A stretch of 41,755 nucleotides of DNA, from NCBI GenBank assembly GCA_029226975.1, contig JAQXZB010000096.1, forward strand, positions 1-41,755, in the 5' to 3' direction. Below the pieces are notes generated by a model. It saw only the letters and a program-made list of their open reading frames with translations, was not told the DNA's origin and searched no databases. Each line of letters begins with the position of its first letter. The first letter of the stretch is position 1. This stretch comes from Clostridiales bacterium. Its GTDB lineage: Bacteria > Bacillota > Clostridia > UBA1381. The position numbers and the translations under genes are program-made. This document shows positions 1 through 9,502 of the stretch, piece by piece.

Positions 1-16
1 AAACACCTCCACATAT

Positions 17-45
17 ATTATACCACAACTTAACACAACGTGCAA
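17..45 (-). promoter_or_regulatory. SigA-type promoter of a gene beyond the left edge
   Basis: Read on the minus strand there is TTGCAC (40-45), a 17-base spacer and a perfect TATAAT (17-22). It is followed by a strong ribosome binding site, GGAGGTG, within positions 1-10. The coding region it serves lies outside the window, so that gene cannot be identified. The -35 box lies inside the left arm of an inverted repeat (41-49 and 88-96). Confidence 0.7.
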
Positions 46-96
46 TAGTAAATTTAAAATTTGACAAAAAAATTTAGTGCAAACCGCACTATTGCA
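41..96. repeat. Inverted repeat TGCAATAGT / ACTATTGCA
   Basis: Nine-base arms at 41-49 and 88-96 are perfect reverse complements, separated by 38 A+T-rich bases. The left arm covers the -35 box of the leftward promoter. A repressor-binding role is possible but is inference only. Confidence 0.4.
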
Positions 97-289
97 ATAT
101 TTTCTATCTATCTTGTATTTATCAAGGTGTCAAACTCCCGACTCGGATACCGTAAAAATGAATGTCAAGGGCTACGGCCACGGTGTGGGAATGAGCCAGT
201 ACGGAGCAAACTACCTTGCCCAAAACGGCATGGGCTATAAGGATATTTTAACACATTATTACACCGGAGTAGAAATATCTCAAAAATAA
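77..289 (+). pseudogene. spoIID: Truncated SpoIID-like C-terminal remnant
   Basis: The last ~45 codons carry the SpoIID/LytB C-terminal signature (GYGHGVGMSQYGA, then a YKDIL-HYYTGV ending). SpoIID is a sporulation peptidoglycan lytic transglycosylase of ~300-400 residues needed for engulfment. Only this tail is present. An in-frame stop at 62-64 closes the frame upstream, and the first ~17 codons (from a GTG at 77) have no family resemblance. Recognisable homology begins near 130, just after what looks like a promoter region of a different gene. The catalytic part is missing, so this is best read as a remnant left by a deletion or rearrangement. A short expressed peptide cannot be ruled out. 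Confidence 0.7.
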
Positions 290-301
290 TGTAATAAAAT
301 A

Positions 302-350
302 TTGACAAAATGAGAAATATAGTTTACAATATATATATAATTAACGGAGG
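302..350 (+). promoter_or_regulatory. Promoter and RBS of the DUF1292 gene
   Basis: TTGACA (302-307), a 17-base spacer and TACAAT (325-330) form a near-consensus SigA promoter. GGAGG (346-350) lies 8 bases before the ATG at 359. Confidence 0.8.
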
Positions 351-358
351 TAAAGAAC

Positions 359-625
359 ATGGAAAACAATATTATTATATTAGAGGACGAAAACGGCTGC
401 TCAATCGAATTTGAAACAATAGATGTGTTTGAGCTTGACGGAGTTGTGTATTTTGCGCTGCTTGAATGTATGCCGGAGGGTCAGGAAACGGACGAGGTGC
501 TTATCATGAAGGTGGAGGGTGATATCGACTCCGAGGAGGCTGAGCTTGTTATGGTGGACGATGAGGAACAGCTTCAAAAGGCGTTCGAGGAGTTCTGCCG
601 CAGAGATGAGGAAGCGGAAGAATAA
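359..625 (+). CDS. DUF1292 family protein (YrzB-like)
   Basis: This 88-residue protein is strongly acidic and begins with the pattern typical of DUF1292: a short strand (NIIILEDENG), a central FELDGVVYFALLE strand pair and an acidic end. Members are small, conserved Firmicutes proteins, in many genomes found near the ruvX/alaS/yrzL cluster, and their function is not established. Here it stands alone behind its own strong promoter, between the spoIID remnant and the 6S RNA. The ATG at 359 is supported by GGAGG 8 bases upstream. No membrane segment or catalytic motif is visible. The family call is firm; no function is claimed. Confidence 0.8.
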   Translation: MENNIIILEDENGCSIEFETIDVFELDGVVYFALLECMPEGQETDEVLIMKVEGDIDSEEAELVMVDDEEQLQKAFEEFCRRDEEAEE

Positions 626-664
626 TTGTAAAAAACTTTTAACATAAAATATAATAATTACCTA

Positions 665-693
665 TTGTAAAATTAAGAGTTTTGTGGTACAAT
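665..693 (+). promoter_or_regulatory. Promoter of the 6S RNA
   Basis: TTGTAA (665-670), a 17-base spacer and TACAAT (688-693) predict a start of transcription near position 700, just where the structured RNA begins. No open reading frame follows before 1029. Confidence 0.7.
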
Positions 694-699
694 ATATTT

Positions 700-914
700 A
701 ACAATTAAACATTGCCTAATACCCTGAGATTTCGCGTAGAAAAGTCTTCTTTTTACCAACACTTCTTAAACGGGATGTAAACTCCGAGCGCGGCGTATAC
801 GCCTCCTTTCCTTCGGGACTGCCAGTGGACATATAAAACGCTTGGGTACAGCCCACCTGCTAACGCAGGTAGAAATTTGACTTTATAAACGGTTATTTTG
901 GGGTTATTTTTTTT
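700..914 (+). ncRNA. ssrS: 6S RNA (SsrS)
   Basis: This ~210-base non-coding stretch has its own promoter and ends in a T-run (907-914). It shows features shared with known 6S RNAs. A 5' strand reads CCCTGAGATTTCGCG, close to the CUGAGAU-UUCGC 5' strand of E. coli 6S. A 3' strand carries a GGGTACAGCCC motif, and a small ACCTGC-TAAC-GCAGGT hairpin sits at 855-870. The 5' AATACCC and 3' GGGGTTATT (899-907) can close the molecule. 6S RNA mimics an open promoter and sequesters SigA-RNA polymerase in stationary phase. The call rests on remembered motif similarity and layout; a covariance-model search (RF00013) would settle it. Confidence 0.72.
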
Positions 915-963
915 GCCATTGGGTAAAAAAATTGTATATTATGTAGGAATTTTGTAATTATGG

Positions 964-992
964 TTGTAAAATATGTTAAAAAGTGTTAGAAT
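964..992 (+). promoter_or_regulatory. Promoter of ddh
   Basis: TTGTAA (964-969), a 17-base spacer and TAGAAT (987-992) precede the AAGGAG-type ribosome binding site and the ATG at 1029. Confidence 0.6.
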
Positions 993-1028
993 ATACTAAC
1001 TGAAAGAAAAAATAAGGAGTGAGGATTT

Positions 1029-2015
1029 ATGAAAATCAGAATAGGTATAATGGGTTACGGAAACCTGGGCAGAGGTATAGAATGTGCCCTGCGCCAAAAC
1101 GATGATATGGAGCTTGCGGCGGTATTTACAAGGCGCGATCCCAAAACGGTAAAGACTGTAAGCAATGATGTAAAGGTGTACAGAGCACAGGACGCTGTCG
1201 GTATGCAGGATAAGATAGACGTTATGATTTTATGCGGCGGAAGCGCAACGGATCTGCCGGTACAGACCCCTCAATACGCAAAATATTTTAACGTAATAGA
1301 CAGCTTCGATACTCATGCAAAAATCCCCGAGCATTTTGAAAATGTGGACAAGGCGGCAAAAGAGGGCGGCAATACCGCGGTTATTTCCGTAGGCTGGGAT
1401 CCGGGTATGTTTTCATTAAACCGTCTTTATGCAAACGCAATTCTTACGGACGGAAAGGACTATACTTTCTGGGGCAGGGGAGTAAGCCAGGGACACTCCG
1501 ACGCCATAAGAAGAATAGAGGGTGTAAAGAACGCAAAGCAGTACACCGTTCCCATACAGGCGGCTGTGGACGCGGTAAGAAACGGCGAAAATCCCGAGCT
1601 TTCAACAAGGCAGAAGCATTTAAGAGAATGTTATGTGGTTGCCGAGGAGGGCGCGGACAAGGAAAGAATTGAGCGCGAGATAAAGACCATGCCCAACTAC
1701 TTCGCGGATTATGATACAACGGTGCATTTCATAAGCGAGGAGGAACTTTTAAGAGAACACAGCGGTATTCCTCACGGCGGCTGTGTTATAAGAAGCGGCC
1801 GCACCGGCGAGAGGGGCGAAAACAGCCATGTTATCGAATACAGCTTAAAGCTTGATTCAAATCCCGAATTTACGGCTTCGGTGCTTATTGCCTATGCAAG
1901 GGCGGCGTACCGCTTAAACAAAGAGGGACAGACCGGCTGCAAGACCGTCTTTGACATTGCTCCGGCATATCTGAGCGCAAAGAGCGCTGCGGAGCTTAGA
2001 AAAACAATGCTATAA
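1029..2015 (+). CDS. ddh: meso-diaminopimelate D-dehydrogenase
   Basis: This 328-residue protein has the full family length. It would catalyse the NADPH-dependent one-step amination of L-2-amino-6-oxopimelate to meso-diaminopimelate, the shortcut branch of lysine and peptidoglycan precursor synthesis in the cytoplasm. It has an N-terminal Rossmann fold with GYGNLG at residues 9-14, then the family block around SVGWDPGMFSLNR and WGRGVSQGHSDAIRR, where the substrate-binding dehydrogenase domain lies. The start is supported by AAGGAG about 10 bases upstream. The gene is monocistronic, with its own promoter and a strong hairpin terminator shared with the converging gene. No other lysine-pathway gene is in the window. 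Confidence 0.95.
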   Translation: MKIRIGIMGYGNLGRGIECALRQNDDMELAAVFTRRDPKTVKTVSNDVKVYRAQDAVGMQDKIDVMILCGGSATDLPVQTPQYAKYFNVIDSFDTHAKIPEHFENVDKAAKEGGNTAVISVGWDPGMFSLNRLYANAILTDGKDYTFWGRGVSQGHSDAIRRIEGVKNAKQYTVPIQAAVDAVRNGENPELSTRQKHLRECYVVAEEGADKERIEREIKTMPNYFADYDTTVHFISEEELLREHSGIPHGGCVIRSGRTGERGENSHVIEYSLKLDSNPEFTASVLIAYARAAYRLNKEGQTGCKTVFDIAPAYLSAKSAAELRKTML

Positions 2016-2056
2016 AAAATAAGGCTGACGGCAAAAACTGCCGCAGCCTTATTTTT
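2015..2056. terminator. Bidirectional terminator between ddh and the activase gene
   Basis: A long hairpin (AAAAATAAGGCTG at 2015-2027 with its complement at 2044-2056, and an inner CGGCA/TGCCG stem) is flanked by A and T runs on both sides. It serves both converging genes. It touches the stop codon of the minus-strand gene. Confidence 0.85.
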
Positions 2057-5000
2057 ATCTGTTTTGAAATTCTTTTTCCTTATGTTCTTTAGGCTGCTTT
2101 TCCATGTTCTCAAATGCAACCGCCATCATAAGCTTTATTCTGTTAAGCTGATTTACCTCGCTTGCGCCGGGGTCATAGTCCACAGCCACAATATTTGACT
2201 GGGGATACTGGCGCCGTAATTCCTTTATCATGCCCTTGCCGGTAACATGATTGGGCAGGCAGGCAAAGGGCTGTACGCAGACAATGTTCGGTACGCCGCT
2301 TTCGATAAGCTCCACCATTTCTCCCGTCAGGAACCAACCCTCGCCGGTGCTGTGTCCCAACTGAAGCACGCTCTTTGCGCCCTCGGCTATATCCCGTATA
2401 TGCTTGGGTGCGCGGGAAGCGAATTTCGGGCTTGCTTCCATAAGCTTTACAATATGCTTTCTGTAGCTTTCTATTGCCCATATGCCTATGTTGCACATTG
2501 CCGCCGTTGAGGACTTGCCGCCTAAATTATCCTTCTTGAAGTTGGAATTGTACAGGCAGTAGAGCATAAAGTCCGCAATTCCGGGCATTACCGCTTCTCC
2601 GCCCTCGTTTTCTATAACGTCAACAATATTGTTGTTGGCATCCGGGTGGAATTTAACCAAAATTTCGCCCACCACGCCTACGCGGGGCTTTTTTACGGTT
2701 TCGTCTACTTCTATAGCGTCAAAGTCGGCAAATATTTCGTCAACCACCTTTTTAAGCTTTGTATTTTTGCGGTCATTGGAGGCTATTGCCTTGTAAAGCT
2801 TCTTAAGCCAGCGCCGGTAAACCTCGTTGGTTTCGCCCTTGTTGACCTCATAGGGACGTATGCGCATAAGCAGTGCCATGAGCAAATCTCCCCATACCGC
2901 CGCCTTGGCAAGCATATCCACAAGCCGCGGAGTAAGCTTAAAGCCCGGATTTCCCTCAAGACCGGAAATGTTTAAGGAAATTACCGGCACATTGGGGTAG
3001 CCCGCGTCCTTTAGGGCCTTTCTCAAAAAGGCTATGTAGTTTGTGGCGCGGCAGCCGCCGCCGGTCTGGGTTATCATGACCGAGGTGTTGTCGGGGTCTA
3101 CCTTGCCGCTTATAAAGGCGTTTATAAGCTGTCCCGTTACGATGATGGACGGATAGCAGGCGTCATTGTTGACACTCTTTAAGCCCGCTTCAACGTCCTC
3201 GGGAGTAACGCTTTCAAGCAGTACGGCATTATAGCCGTTGGCTCTTAGAGCCGCTTCAAACATTCCGAAATGAGTCGGGCTCATCTGCGGGAATATAACG
3301 GTGTGGTTTTTGCGTTCCTTTTCGGTAAACAGTACGCGGTTTATGGTGTAGTCCTCGATTTTATGAGGAACGAAATTATTATCGTTTCTCTCCTTTATTG
3401 CCGCCTTAAGGGAACGAACTCTTATTCTTGCAGTACCTAAATTTGACACCTCGTCAATTTTAAGGGTGGTATAAATCTTCTGATTGGACTGCAAAATCTC
3501 CTGCACCTGGTCTGTGGTGACAGCGTCCAGTCCGCAGCCGAAGGAATTAAGCTGAATAAGCTCAAGGCAGTCAAGCTTTATAACCTCCGCGGCAGACTCG
3601 TAAAGTCTTGTATGGTATGCCCATTGGTCAACCACGCGTATATCTCTTTGCAGATGCCCCAAATGTGCCACGCTGTCCTCGGTAAGCACCGCAAAGCCTA
3701 AAGAATTTATCATATCCGGGATACCGTGATTTATTTCCGGGTCTATATGATACGGACGTCCCGCAAGCACAATGCCCCTGCCGCCGTTGGCGTTGAGCCA
3801 TGCGATGGTTCTTTCGCCCTCCCGGCGCACATCCGCCTTAAATGCCGTAAGCTCCGCAAAACCCTTGTCCACAGCCGCGTCGATTTTTGAACGCTCTATG
3901 TTAAAGTCCGCAAGCGCCTTATATAGCTGCCGCTTTACCGAGGGCTTGTCGGCAAGGTTCAAAAACGGGTATATGAATTTTATGTCCTCGGCTCTTACCG
4001 CGTCCATGTTGTTGTGGATAACCTCCGGGTATGAGGTTACCATGGGGCAGTTAAAGTGGTTTCCGGCATCGGAATACTCAATCTGCTCATAGGGTATGCA
4101 GGGGTAGAATATTGTCTTTACGCCCTTGTCGATAAGGTCCTGTATATGCCCATGCACAAGCTTTGCCGGGTAGCAGGCGCTTTCACTGGGTATTGAGTCT
4201 ATGCCTTTTTCGTATATCTCGTGAGAGCTTCTTGCCGAAAGTCTGACCTCAAAGCCCAAATCGTCAAACACCGTAAACCACAGGGGATAATTCTCGTACA
4301 TATTAAGCACTCTCGGCATACCGATAACGCCCATGGGCGCGTCCTTTTTCGGCTTGTAGCCGAAGCAGCGGCGGTATTTGTAATCATACAAATTCGGCAG
4401 AGTGTTCTTTTTCTTCTCAACTCCCGCGCCGCGTTCACAGCGGTTTCCCGAAACAAAGGTGCTGCCGTCACCGAAATCGGTTACGGTAAGTTGGCAGTGG
4501 TTGCCGCATTTTTGACAGCGGGTAAGGGAGGTTTTAAAGGTGAACTCGTCAAGCTCGTCTGCCTTTAATATATCACATTCATTGCCGTCCCACCGCTCCT
4601 TGGCAACTATTGCGGAGCCGAAGGCTCCCATAATTCCCGCAATATCCGGGCGCACAACATTTTTGCCGGTCAAAAGCTCAAAGCAGCGCAGAATTGCGTT
4701 GTTGTTAAAGGTTCCGCCCTGAACAACGATATTTTCGCCCATAAGGCTCGGATCTCTCAGCTTTATAACCTTGTAAAGGGCATTTCTCACAACGGAATAG
4801 GAAAGCCCCGCGCTTATATCCGCAACGGTCGCACCCTCCTTTTGCGCCTGCTTGACGCGCGAATTCATAAATACCGTACAGCGCGTTCCCAAATCAACGG
4901 GATTTTCCGCGTCCAAAGCTACCTTGGCAAAGGAAACGGTGTCCATGCCCAGCGACTCCGCAAAGGTCTGTATAAAAGAGCCGCAGCCGGAGGAGCAGGC

Positions 5001-6329
5001 TTCGTTTAACATAATCGAATCGATAACTCCGTTGCGTATCTTCATGCATTTCATGTCCTGACCGCCTATATCGACAATGAAATCCACTCCGGGCGAGAAG
5101 TAGTTCGCCGCCTTGTAATGGGCTATGGTTTCTATTTCGCCCTCGTTTATGCGAAAAGCGGTCTTTAAAAGCAGTTCGCCGTAGCCGGTGGTGCAGGCGT
5201 TGGCTATCCATGCGTCCTTGGGCAGCTTTGAATAAAGCTCGCGCAGGATATTTATTCCGCACTGAATGGGCGAACCTTCATTTTTGCCGTAGTATGTATA
5301 TAAAATATCGCAGTTTTGGTCTATCAATGCGGCTTTTATCGTGGTCGAGCCTACGTCAAGCCCCAAAAATACCGGCCCGCTTGCACAGCTTATGTCACCG
5401 CGCTTTGCCTTATGTTCCTCGTGCCTTTGGAAAAATTCGCTCTTTTCTTCCTCGTTTTCAAATAAGCGGCGTATTCTTGTGATTTCTGCCGAGGCCTCCT
5501 TGGAGTTTTTGAGTTTATTCTTAAGCTCTGAAATGGTTGTGGTCTTTTTGCCATGCATCAGCGCCGCACCCATTGCCACAAAAAGCTGTGCGTTTTCGGG
5601 GGTGGTAAAGGATTTTGCATTTTCCTTTAAGGTTTCCTCAAACTGCCGCCGAAGCTGAGGAAGAAAATGCAGCGGACCGCCCAAAAATACAATATTTCCC
5701 TTTATGGGACGTCCCTGGGCAAGACCGCTTATGGTCTGGGTAACAACCGCCTGCAAAATCGAAGCGGCAACATCCTCCTTTGCCGCACCCTCGTTAAGCA
5801 GCGGCTGAACATCCGACTTGGCAAACACACCGCAGCGCGCCGCAATCGGATATATTATTTTGTGCTCTTGTGCAAGGGCGTTAAGCCCGTCCGCGTCGGT
5901 TTTTAACAGAATTGACATCTGATCAATAAACGACCCCGTACCGCCGGCGCAGGTACCGTTCATTCTCTGCTCAAGACCGCCCGAAAGATATAAAATTTTT
6001 GCGTCCTCGCCGCCAAGTTCAATCACCACATCCGTATCGGGGAGGTATTTTTGTATCGCCGTTTTATTGGCGATAACCTCCTGAACAAAGTCAAGTCCTA
6101 AAGTTTCCGAGAGCAAAAGTCCTCCCGAACCGGTTATAACAACCGTAAATTCTCTGCCCTCCACCACCTGTGAAACCTCGTCAAACAAGCCTGCCACAGT
6201 GCTTTTTATATCGGAAAAATGCCGTCTGTAGCGGGCAAAAAGCGTATTGTCATTTTCGTCAAGTACCACTACCTTGACGGTAGTCGAGCCTACGTCGATA
6301 CCCATGTGCAAAGCCCGGTTATCAGCCAT
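2055..6329 (-). CDS. Giant 2-hydroxyacyl-CoA dehydratase activase-like protein
   Basis: This 1424-residue protein fuses two BadF/BadG/BcrA/BcrD ATPase domains with DUF2229 and HgdB-like C-terminal parts, an architecture common in Clostridia (YjiL/YjiM-like). Domain 1 (about 8-262) has [14 protein letters not shown], and Cys127 and Cys166, the spacing of the cysteines that bridge a [4Fe-4S] cluster between HgdC monomers. Domain 2 (about 322-590) repeats [14 protein letters not shown], Cys445/449 and Cys484. A CxxCxxxC cluster near 620-630 may bind metal, and DUF2229 follows. HgdC-type activases inject an electron into dehydratases using ATP; the partner of this giant form is not established. 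No dehydratase subunits lie nearby. Start: ATG at 6329 after AAGGAGGG. Confidence 0.85.
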   Translation of the reverse strand: MADNRALHMGIDVGSTTVKVVVLDENDNTLFARYRRHFSDIKSTVAGLFDEVSQVVEGREFTVVITGSGGLLLSETLGLDFVQEVIANKTAIQKYLPDTDVVIELGGEDAKILYLSGGLEQRMNGTCAGGTGSFIDQMSILLKTDADGLNALAQEHKIIYPIAARCGVFAKSDVQPLLNEGAAKEDVAASILQAVVTQTISGLAQGRPIKGNIVFLGGPLHFLPQLRRQFEETLKENAKSFTTPENAQLFVAMGAALMHGKKTTTISELKNKLKNSKEASAEITRIRRLFENEEEKSEFFQRHEEHKAKRGDISCASGPVFLGLDVGSTTIKAALIDQNCDILYTYYGKNEGSPIQCGINILRELYSKLPKDAWIANACTTGYGELLLKTAFRINEGEIETIAHYKAANYFSPGVDFIVDIGGQDMKCMKIRNGVIDSIMLNEACSSGCGSFIQTFAESLGMDTVSFAKVALDAENPVDLGTRCTVFMNSRVKQAQKEGATVADISAGLSYSVVRNALYKVIKLRDPSLMGENIVVQGGTFNNNAILRCFELLTGKNVVRPDIAGIMGAFGSAIVAKERWDGNECDILKADELDEFTFKTSLTRCQKCGNHCQLTVTDFGDGSTFVSGNRCERGAGVEKKKNTLPNLYDYKYRRCFGYKPKKDAPMGVIGMPRVLNMYENYPLWFTVFDDLGFEVRLSARSSHEIYEKGIDSIPSESACYPAKLVHGHIQDLIDKGVKTIFYPCIPYEQIEYSDAGNHFNCPMVTSYPEVIHNNMDAVRAEDIKFIYPFLNLADKPSVKRQLYKALADFNIERSKIDAAVDKGFAELTAFKADVRREGERTIAWLNANGGRGIVLAGRPYHIDPEINHGIPDMINSLGFAVLTEDSVAHLGHLQRDIRVVDQWAYHTRLYESAAEVIKLDCLELIQLNSFGCGLDAVTTDQVQEILQSNQKIYTTLKIDEVSNLGTARIRVRSLKAAIKERNDNNFVPHKIEDYTINRVLFTEKERKNHTVIFPQMSPTHFGMFEAALRANGYNAVLLESVTPEDVEAGLKSVNNDACYPSIIVTGQLINAFISGKVDPDNTSVMITQTGGGCRATNYIAFLRKALKDAGYPNVPVISLNISGLEGNPGFKLTPRLVDMLAKAAVWGDLLMALLMRIRPYEVNKGETNEVYRRWLKKLYKAIASNDRKNTKLKKVVDEIFADFDAIEVDETVKKPRVGVVGEILVKFHPDANNNIVDVIENEGGEAVMPGIADFMLYCLYNSNFKKDNLGGKSSTAAMCNIGIWAIESYRKHIVKLMEASPKFASRAPKHIRDIAEGAKSVLQLGHSTGEGWFLTGEMVELIESGVPNIVCVQPFACLPNHVTGKGMIKELRRQYPQSNIVAVDYDPGASEVNQLNRIKLMMAVAFENMEKQPKEHKEKEFQNR

Positions 6330-6385
6330 AGTATGTACCCTCCTTATCTAAAAAACTACAAATTATTACAAATTTCTTCTATTAT

Positions 6386-6414
6386 ATTATAAGGTTTTTA
6401 TCCCTTTTAGTCAA
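6386..6414 (-). promoter_or_regulatory. Promoter of the activase gene
   Basis: On the minus strand, TTGACT (409-414 of the 6 kb block), a 17-base spacer and TATAAT (6386-6391) lie about 57 bases before the ATG. Confidence 0.8.
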
Positions 6415-6452
6415 GCGGTAAATGTTTTTTTTACAAAACATTCATAAAGTTG

Positions 6453-6481
6453 TTGCAAAAGCCGCGCATATAGTGTATAAT
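6453..6481 (+). promoter_or_regulatory. Promoter of the nadK-argR-recN operon
   Basis: TTGCAA (6453-6458), a 17-base spacer and TATAAT (6476-6481) lie 43 bases upstream of the nadK ATG. The promoter is divergent from that of the activase gene. No obvious ARG-box palindrome was recognised here. Confidence 0.75.
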
Positions 6482-6524
6482 ATGTATAAATATACATTAC
6501 AAAGCACGAGGGGACAGCGCGGTT

Positions 6525-7370
6525 ATGAAGAAAATAGGAATTATATCCAATACCACAAAGGACGTAGGTCTTGAAAATACCAAAAGGATAATAGACATCC
6601 TTGCGGACAAAGCCTCTCTATATATGGATATTCAATACAAAGGATATGATGACAGGGTAAATTACATAAAGTACGAAAGTCTGTTTGAAACGGTAAAATA
6701 TATGATCGTTATAGGCGGGGACGGAACAATTTTGCAGATTGCCGCCGACTGCGCCCGAAAGGACATTGCGGTGCTGGGCATTAACATGGGCAAGGTCGGG
6801 TTTATGACCGAGATTGAAACGGAGAATATGGACGAGGCTCTTTTAAGGCTCATAGACGATGATTTTGACATTGAGCAAAGAATGCTTCTTCGGGTGGAGA
6901 AACGCTGCGGAAAAAGCATTGTTTTGCACAATCACGCCCTAAACGATGTTGTTGTGTCAAAAAGCGCCGGGGCAAAGCTTATAAGCATTGAACTTTACAC
7001 AAACGGCGAACTGGTAAACCGCTACAATGCCGACGGGCTGATTATTGCCACGCCCACAGGCTCAACGGGCTATTCCATTTCAGCCGGGGGACCTGTGATT
7101 GACCCGGCAATGCAGCTTTATGTTGCAACGCCCATATGCCCCCATATGCTTTCGGTAAGGAGCGCGGTGCTTTCGGCGGACAAGGAGCTTATAATCCGCC
7201 TTGACGATAAATATTTAAACAATAACGCCGTAATAAGTACCGACGGCGATGTGCAGGGGGATTTGACGGCAGGCGAGGAGCTTAGGATTACAAAGTCAAA
7301 ATATGAGCTTAAAATGATTAAAATAGGCAGCTATTCCTTCTATGATACGGTTTTGAGGAAGCTGTCGTAA
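6525..7370 (+). CDS. nadK: NAD kinase
   Basis: This 281-residue cytoplasmic enzyme phosphorylates NAD to NADP using ATP or polyphosphate. It shows the GGDGT motif (64-68), the NE/D-type nucleotide site as LNDVVVSK (about 139-146) and the second family motif NADGLIIATPTGSTGYS (168-184), with SAGGP after it. Length is normal. The start is the ATG at 6525 behind GAGGGG. It is the first gene of a run nadK-argR-recN with gaps of only 12 bases, a gene order well known from Bacillus and Clostridia. Confidence 0.95.
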   Translation: MKKIGIISNTTKDVGLENTKRIIDILADKASLYMDIQYKGYDDRVNYIKYESLFETVKYMIVIGGDGTILQIAADCARKDIAVLGINMGKVGFMTEIETENMDEALLRLIDDDFDIEQRMLLRVEKRCGKSIVLHNHALNDVVVSKSAGAKLISIELYTNGELVNRYNADGLIIATPTGSTGYSISAGGPVIDPAMQLYVATPICPHMLSVRSAVLSADKELIIRLDDKYLNNNAVISTDGDVQGDLTAGEELRITKSKYELKMIKIGSYSFYDTVLRKLS

Positions 7371-7382
7371 GCGGAGAGAATT

Positions 7383-7823
7383 ATGAAATATAAAAGACAG
7401 GGACAGATAATAAGGATTATAAGAGAAAATAAAATCAGAACTCATGAGCAGCTTATAGAGAAGCTGTCGGAAGCAGGCTTTAAGGTAACGCAGGCAACAA
7501 TATCGAGGGATATTAAGGAATTGGGTCTTGTTAAAGCACCGGACAAGGGCGGCGCGGTATACGCACAGCCTTCAGAGCCCAGAAGCACCTCCGAGAGGGT
7601 AAGCTCCTTTGCCGATACGGTGCTTAATGTGGAATGTGCCATGCATACAGTGGTGGTAAAGACCTATCCGGGCATGGCGCAGGCGGTGGCGGCGTCCATG
7701 GACGAGCTTATGAAAAATGAAATAATCGGCTCAGTTGCCGGGGACGATACGATTTTGGTGGTTACCGCCGATGAGAATGCGGCACACAGGGCGGCGGAGA
7801 AAATCTGTAAATTATTCAAATAA
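7383..7823 (+). CDS. argR: Arginine repressor ArgR/AhrC
   Basis: This 146-residue transcription factor senses arginine, represses arginine biosynthesis and may activate catabolism. The N-terminal winged helix (about 1-70) contains the recognition region VTQATISRDIKELGLVK. The C-terminal domain (about 75-146) carries the hexamerisation and arginine-binding part, including the GSVAGDDTILVV segment typical of the family. It sits 12 bases after nadK and 12 before recN. No arginine biosynthesis gene is in the window, so its targets, apart from possible co-regulation with proB-proA 26 kb away, cannot be seen here. Confidence 0.95.
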   Translation: MKYKRQGQIIRIIRENKIRTHEQLIEKLSEAGFKVTQATISRDIKELGLVKAPDKGGAVYAQPSEPRSTSERVSSFADTVLNVECAMHTVVVKTYPGMAQAVAASMDELMKNEIIGSVAGDDTILVVTADENAAHRAAEKICKLFK

Positions 7824-7835
7824 CGGGAGAAAGCA

Positions 7836-9494
7836 ATGTTAAATCAGCTGTATATAAAAAACGTGGCGGTAATAGACGAAATGGAAGTAACCGTAAATAG
7901 CGGAATGAGCGTTCTTACGGGTGAAACCGGCGCGGGAAAATCCATTATAATTGACTCGATAAATATGATTATGGGCGAGCGGGCAAATAAAGAGCTTGTG
8001 CGCTACGGTACCGAAAAGGCGCGGGTGCAGGCGGTGTTTGACACAAACCCGTATGTAAATAAAATCTTGGAGGACAATGATATTGACTCAGAGGACGAGC
8101 AGCTTATAATAACAAGAACGCTCACAAAGGACGGCAAGAGCGCGGCGCGGATAAACGGCATGGCGGTTACGCTTGGGGTTTTGCGCGAGGTGGCGGACGG
8201 GCTTATCAACATACATGGTCAGCATGACAATCAGGCTCTGCTTACACCTGCAAAGCATATACAGTTTCTTGACGCCTATGCCAAGGACGAACAGGAGCTT
8301 TACGATTGCCGCCGGGCTTATAAGGAGCTTCGTGAAATTCACAGCGAGCTTTCGGCTCTTAAAACGGACGAGAGCGAGAAAATGCAGCGTATGGATTTGT
8401 TAAAGTATCAGATAAACGAAATCGAAAAGGCGCGGCTTGAACCGGGCGAGGAGGAGGATTTAAAGGAACAGCGCGACATATGCGCCAATGCCGAAAAGCT
8501 TGCCTCGGCGGTGGAGGAGGCTTATACGGCGCTTTATGAGGGCGTCAAAATGCAGTCGGCATATGACGGAATAAGCATTGCCATAAATGCGCTTTCCTCG
8601 GTTAAGGAGCTTGCGCCGGCACTAAAGAGCGTGTATGAGAGCCTGTCGGACGCGGTGTATACTATTGAGGACGCGGCACATGAGCTTAAAGGATTTGGCG
8701 AGAGCGTGGAGTTTGACGAGGGCGCTTTGGATGAAATAGAGGACAGACTGGAGCATATATCGCGGCTTAAAAGAAAATACGGCAGGGATATAGAAGCGAT
8801 AAATGAATTTTTGAAAAAGGCGAAGCAGGAGCTTCATTCCATAGAAACAAGCGATGAAAGACTTGCAGAGTTGGAGGTAATCTATAAAGAGAAGCACACC
8901 GCCTTTAAGAAGCTTGCCGATAAGCTTTCAGCAAAGCGCAAAAAGGCGGCGGCGGAGCTTGAAGAAAGGATTGAGGAAGCGTTAGGAGAGCTTAATATGG
9001 AAAAGGCGCGGTTTAAGGTGCAGGTGGAGCCATCGGAGAAGCTTTCTCAAAACGGTGCGGACAGGGTCGAGTTTCTCATCGGAACAAACCCCGGCGAGCC
9101 ATTAAAGCCGTTGGTTAAAATTGCTTCGGGCGGTGAGCTTTCAAGGGTAATGCTTGCCATAAAGTCGGTTATTGCGGCGGACGATATTGTGGATACCATG
9201 ATATTTGACGAGATAGACACCGGCGTTTCGGGAAAGGCGGCGTTAAAGATTGCGGCGAAGCTTGCGCATATAGGAAAGCACAAGCAGGTCATATGCATAA
9301 CGCATCTGCCGCAGCTTGCCGCGGCGGCGGACAATCATTATCTTATTTCAAAGAATGTAGACGGACCGCTTGCTTCCACAACGCTCACAGAGCTTGACTA
9401 TGACGGCAGGGTTGAGGAGCTGGCAAGAATAATAGACGGCGGCGAGGTCAGCGAAACCGCCAAAAAACACGCGCGGGAGCTTTTGGACAGATAG
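7836..9494 (+). CDS. recN: DNA repair protein RecN
   Basis: This 552-residue SMC-like ATPase acts in double-strand break repair by tethering DNA ends. Walker A (TGETGAGKS, 28-36) is near the N terminus. The central ~150-390 region is a helical, charged coiled coil. The C-terminal part has the ABC signature as KIASGGELSRVMLA and Walker B as MIFDEIDTGVSGKAA, followed by ITHLPQLAA. Length is normal. The start is at 7836 after GGGAGAAAG. It is third in the nadK-argR-recN operon, and the next gene begins 8 bases later. Confidence 0.96.
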   Translation: MLNQLYIKNVAVIDEMEVTVNSGMSVLTGETGAGKSIIIDSINMIMGERANKELVRYGTEKARVQAVFDTNPYVNKILEDNDIDSEDEQLIITRTLTKDGKSAARINGMAVTLGVLREVADGLINIHGQHDNQALLTPAKHIQFLDAYAKDEQELYDCRRAYKELREIHSELSALKTDESEKMQRMDLLKYQINEIEKARLEPGEEEDLKEQRDICANAEKLASAVEEAYTALYEGVKMQSAYDGISIAINALSSVKELAPALKSVYESLSDAVYTIEDAAHELKGFGESVEFDEGALDEIEDRLEHISRLKRKYGRDIEAINEFLKKAKQELHSIETSDERLAELEVIYKEKHTAFKKLADKLSAKRKKAAAELEERIEEALGELNMEKARFKVQVEPSEKLSQNGADRVEFLIGTNPGEPLKPLVKIASGGELSRVMLAIKSVIAADDIVDTMIFDEIDTGVSGKAALKIAAKLAHIGKHKQVICITHLPQLAAAADNHYLISKNVDGPLASTTLTELDYDGRVEELARIIDGGEVSETAKKHARELLDR

Positions 9495-9502
9495 GAGTTT
9501 AT

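Noticed and set aside
2173-5906. Several open frames of 60-120 codons on the strand opposite the activase gene
   Set aside because: They are antisense shadows of a long, well-conserved coding region and have no ribosome binding sites or family motifs.
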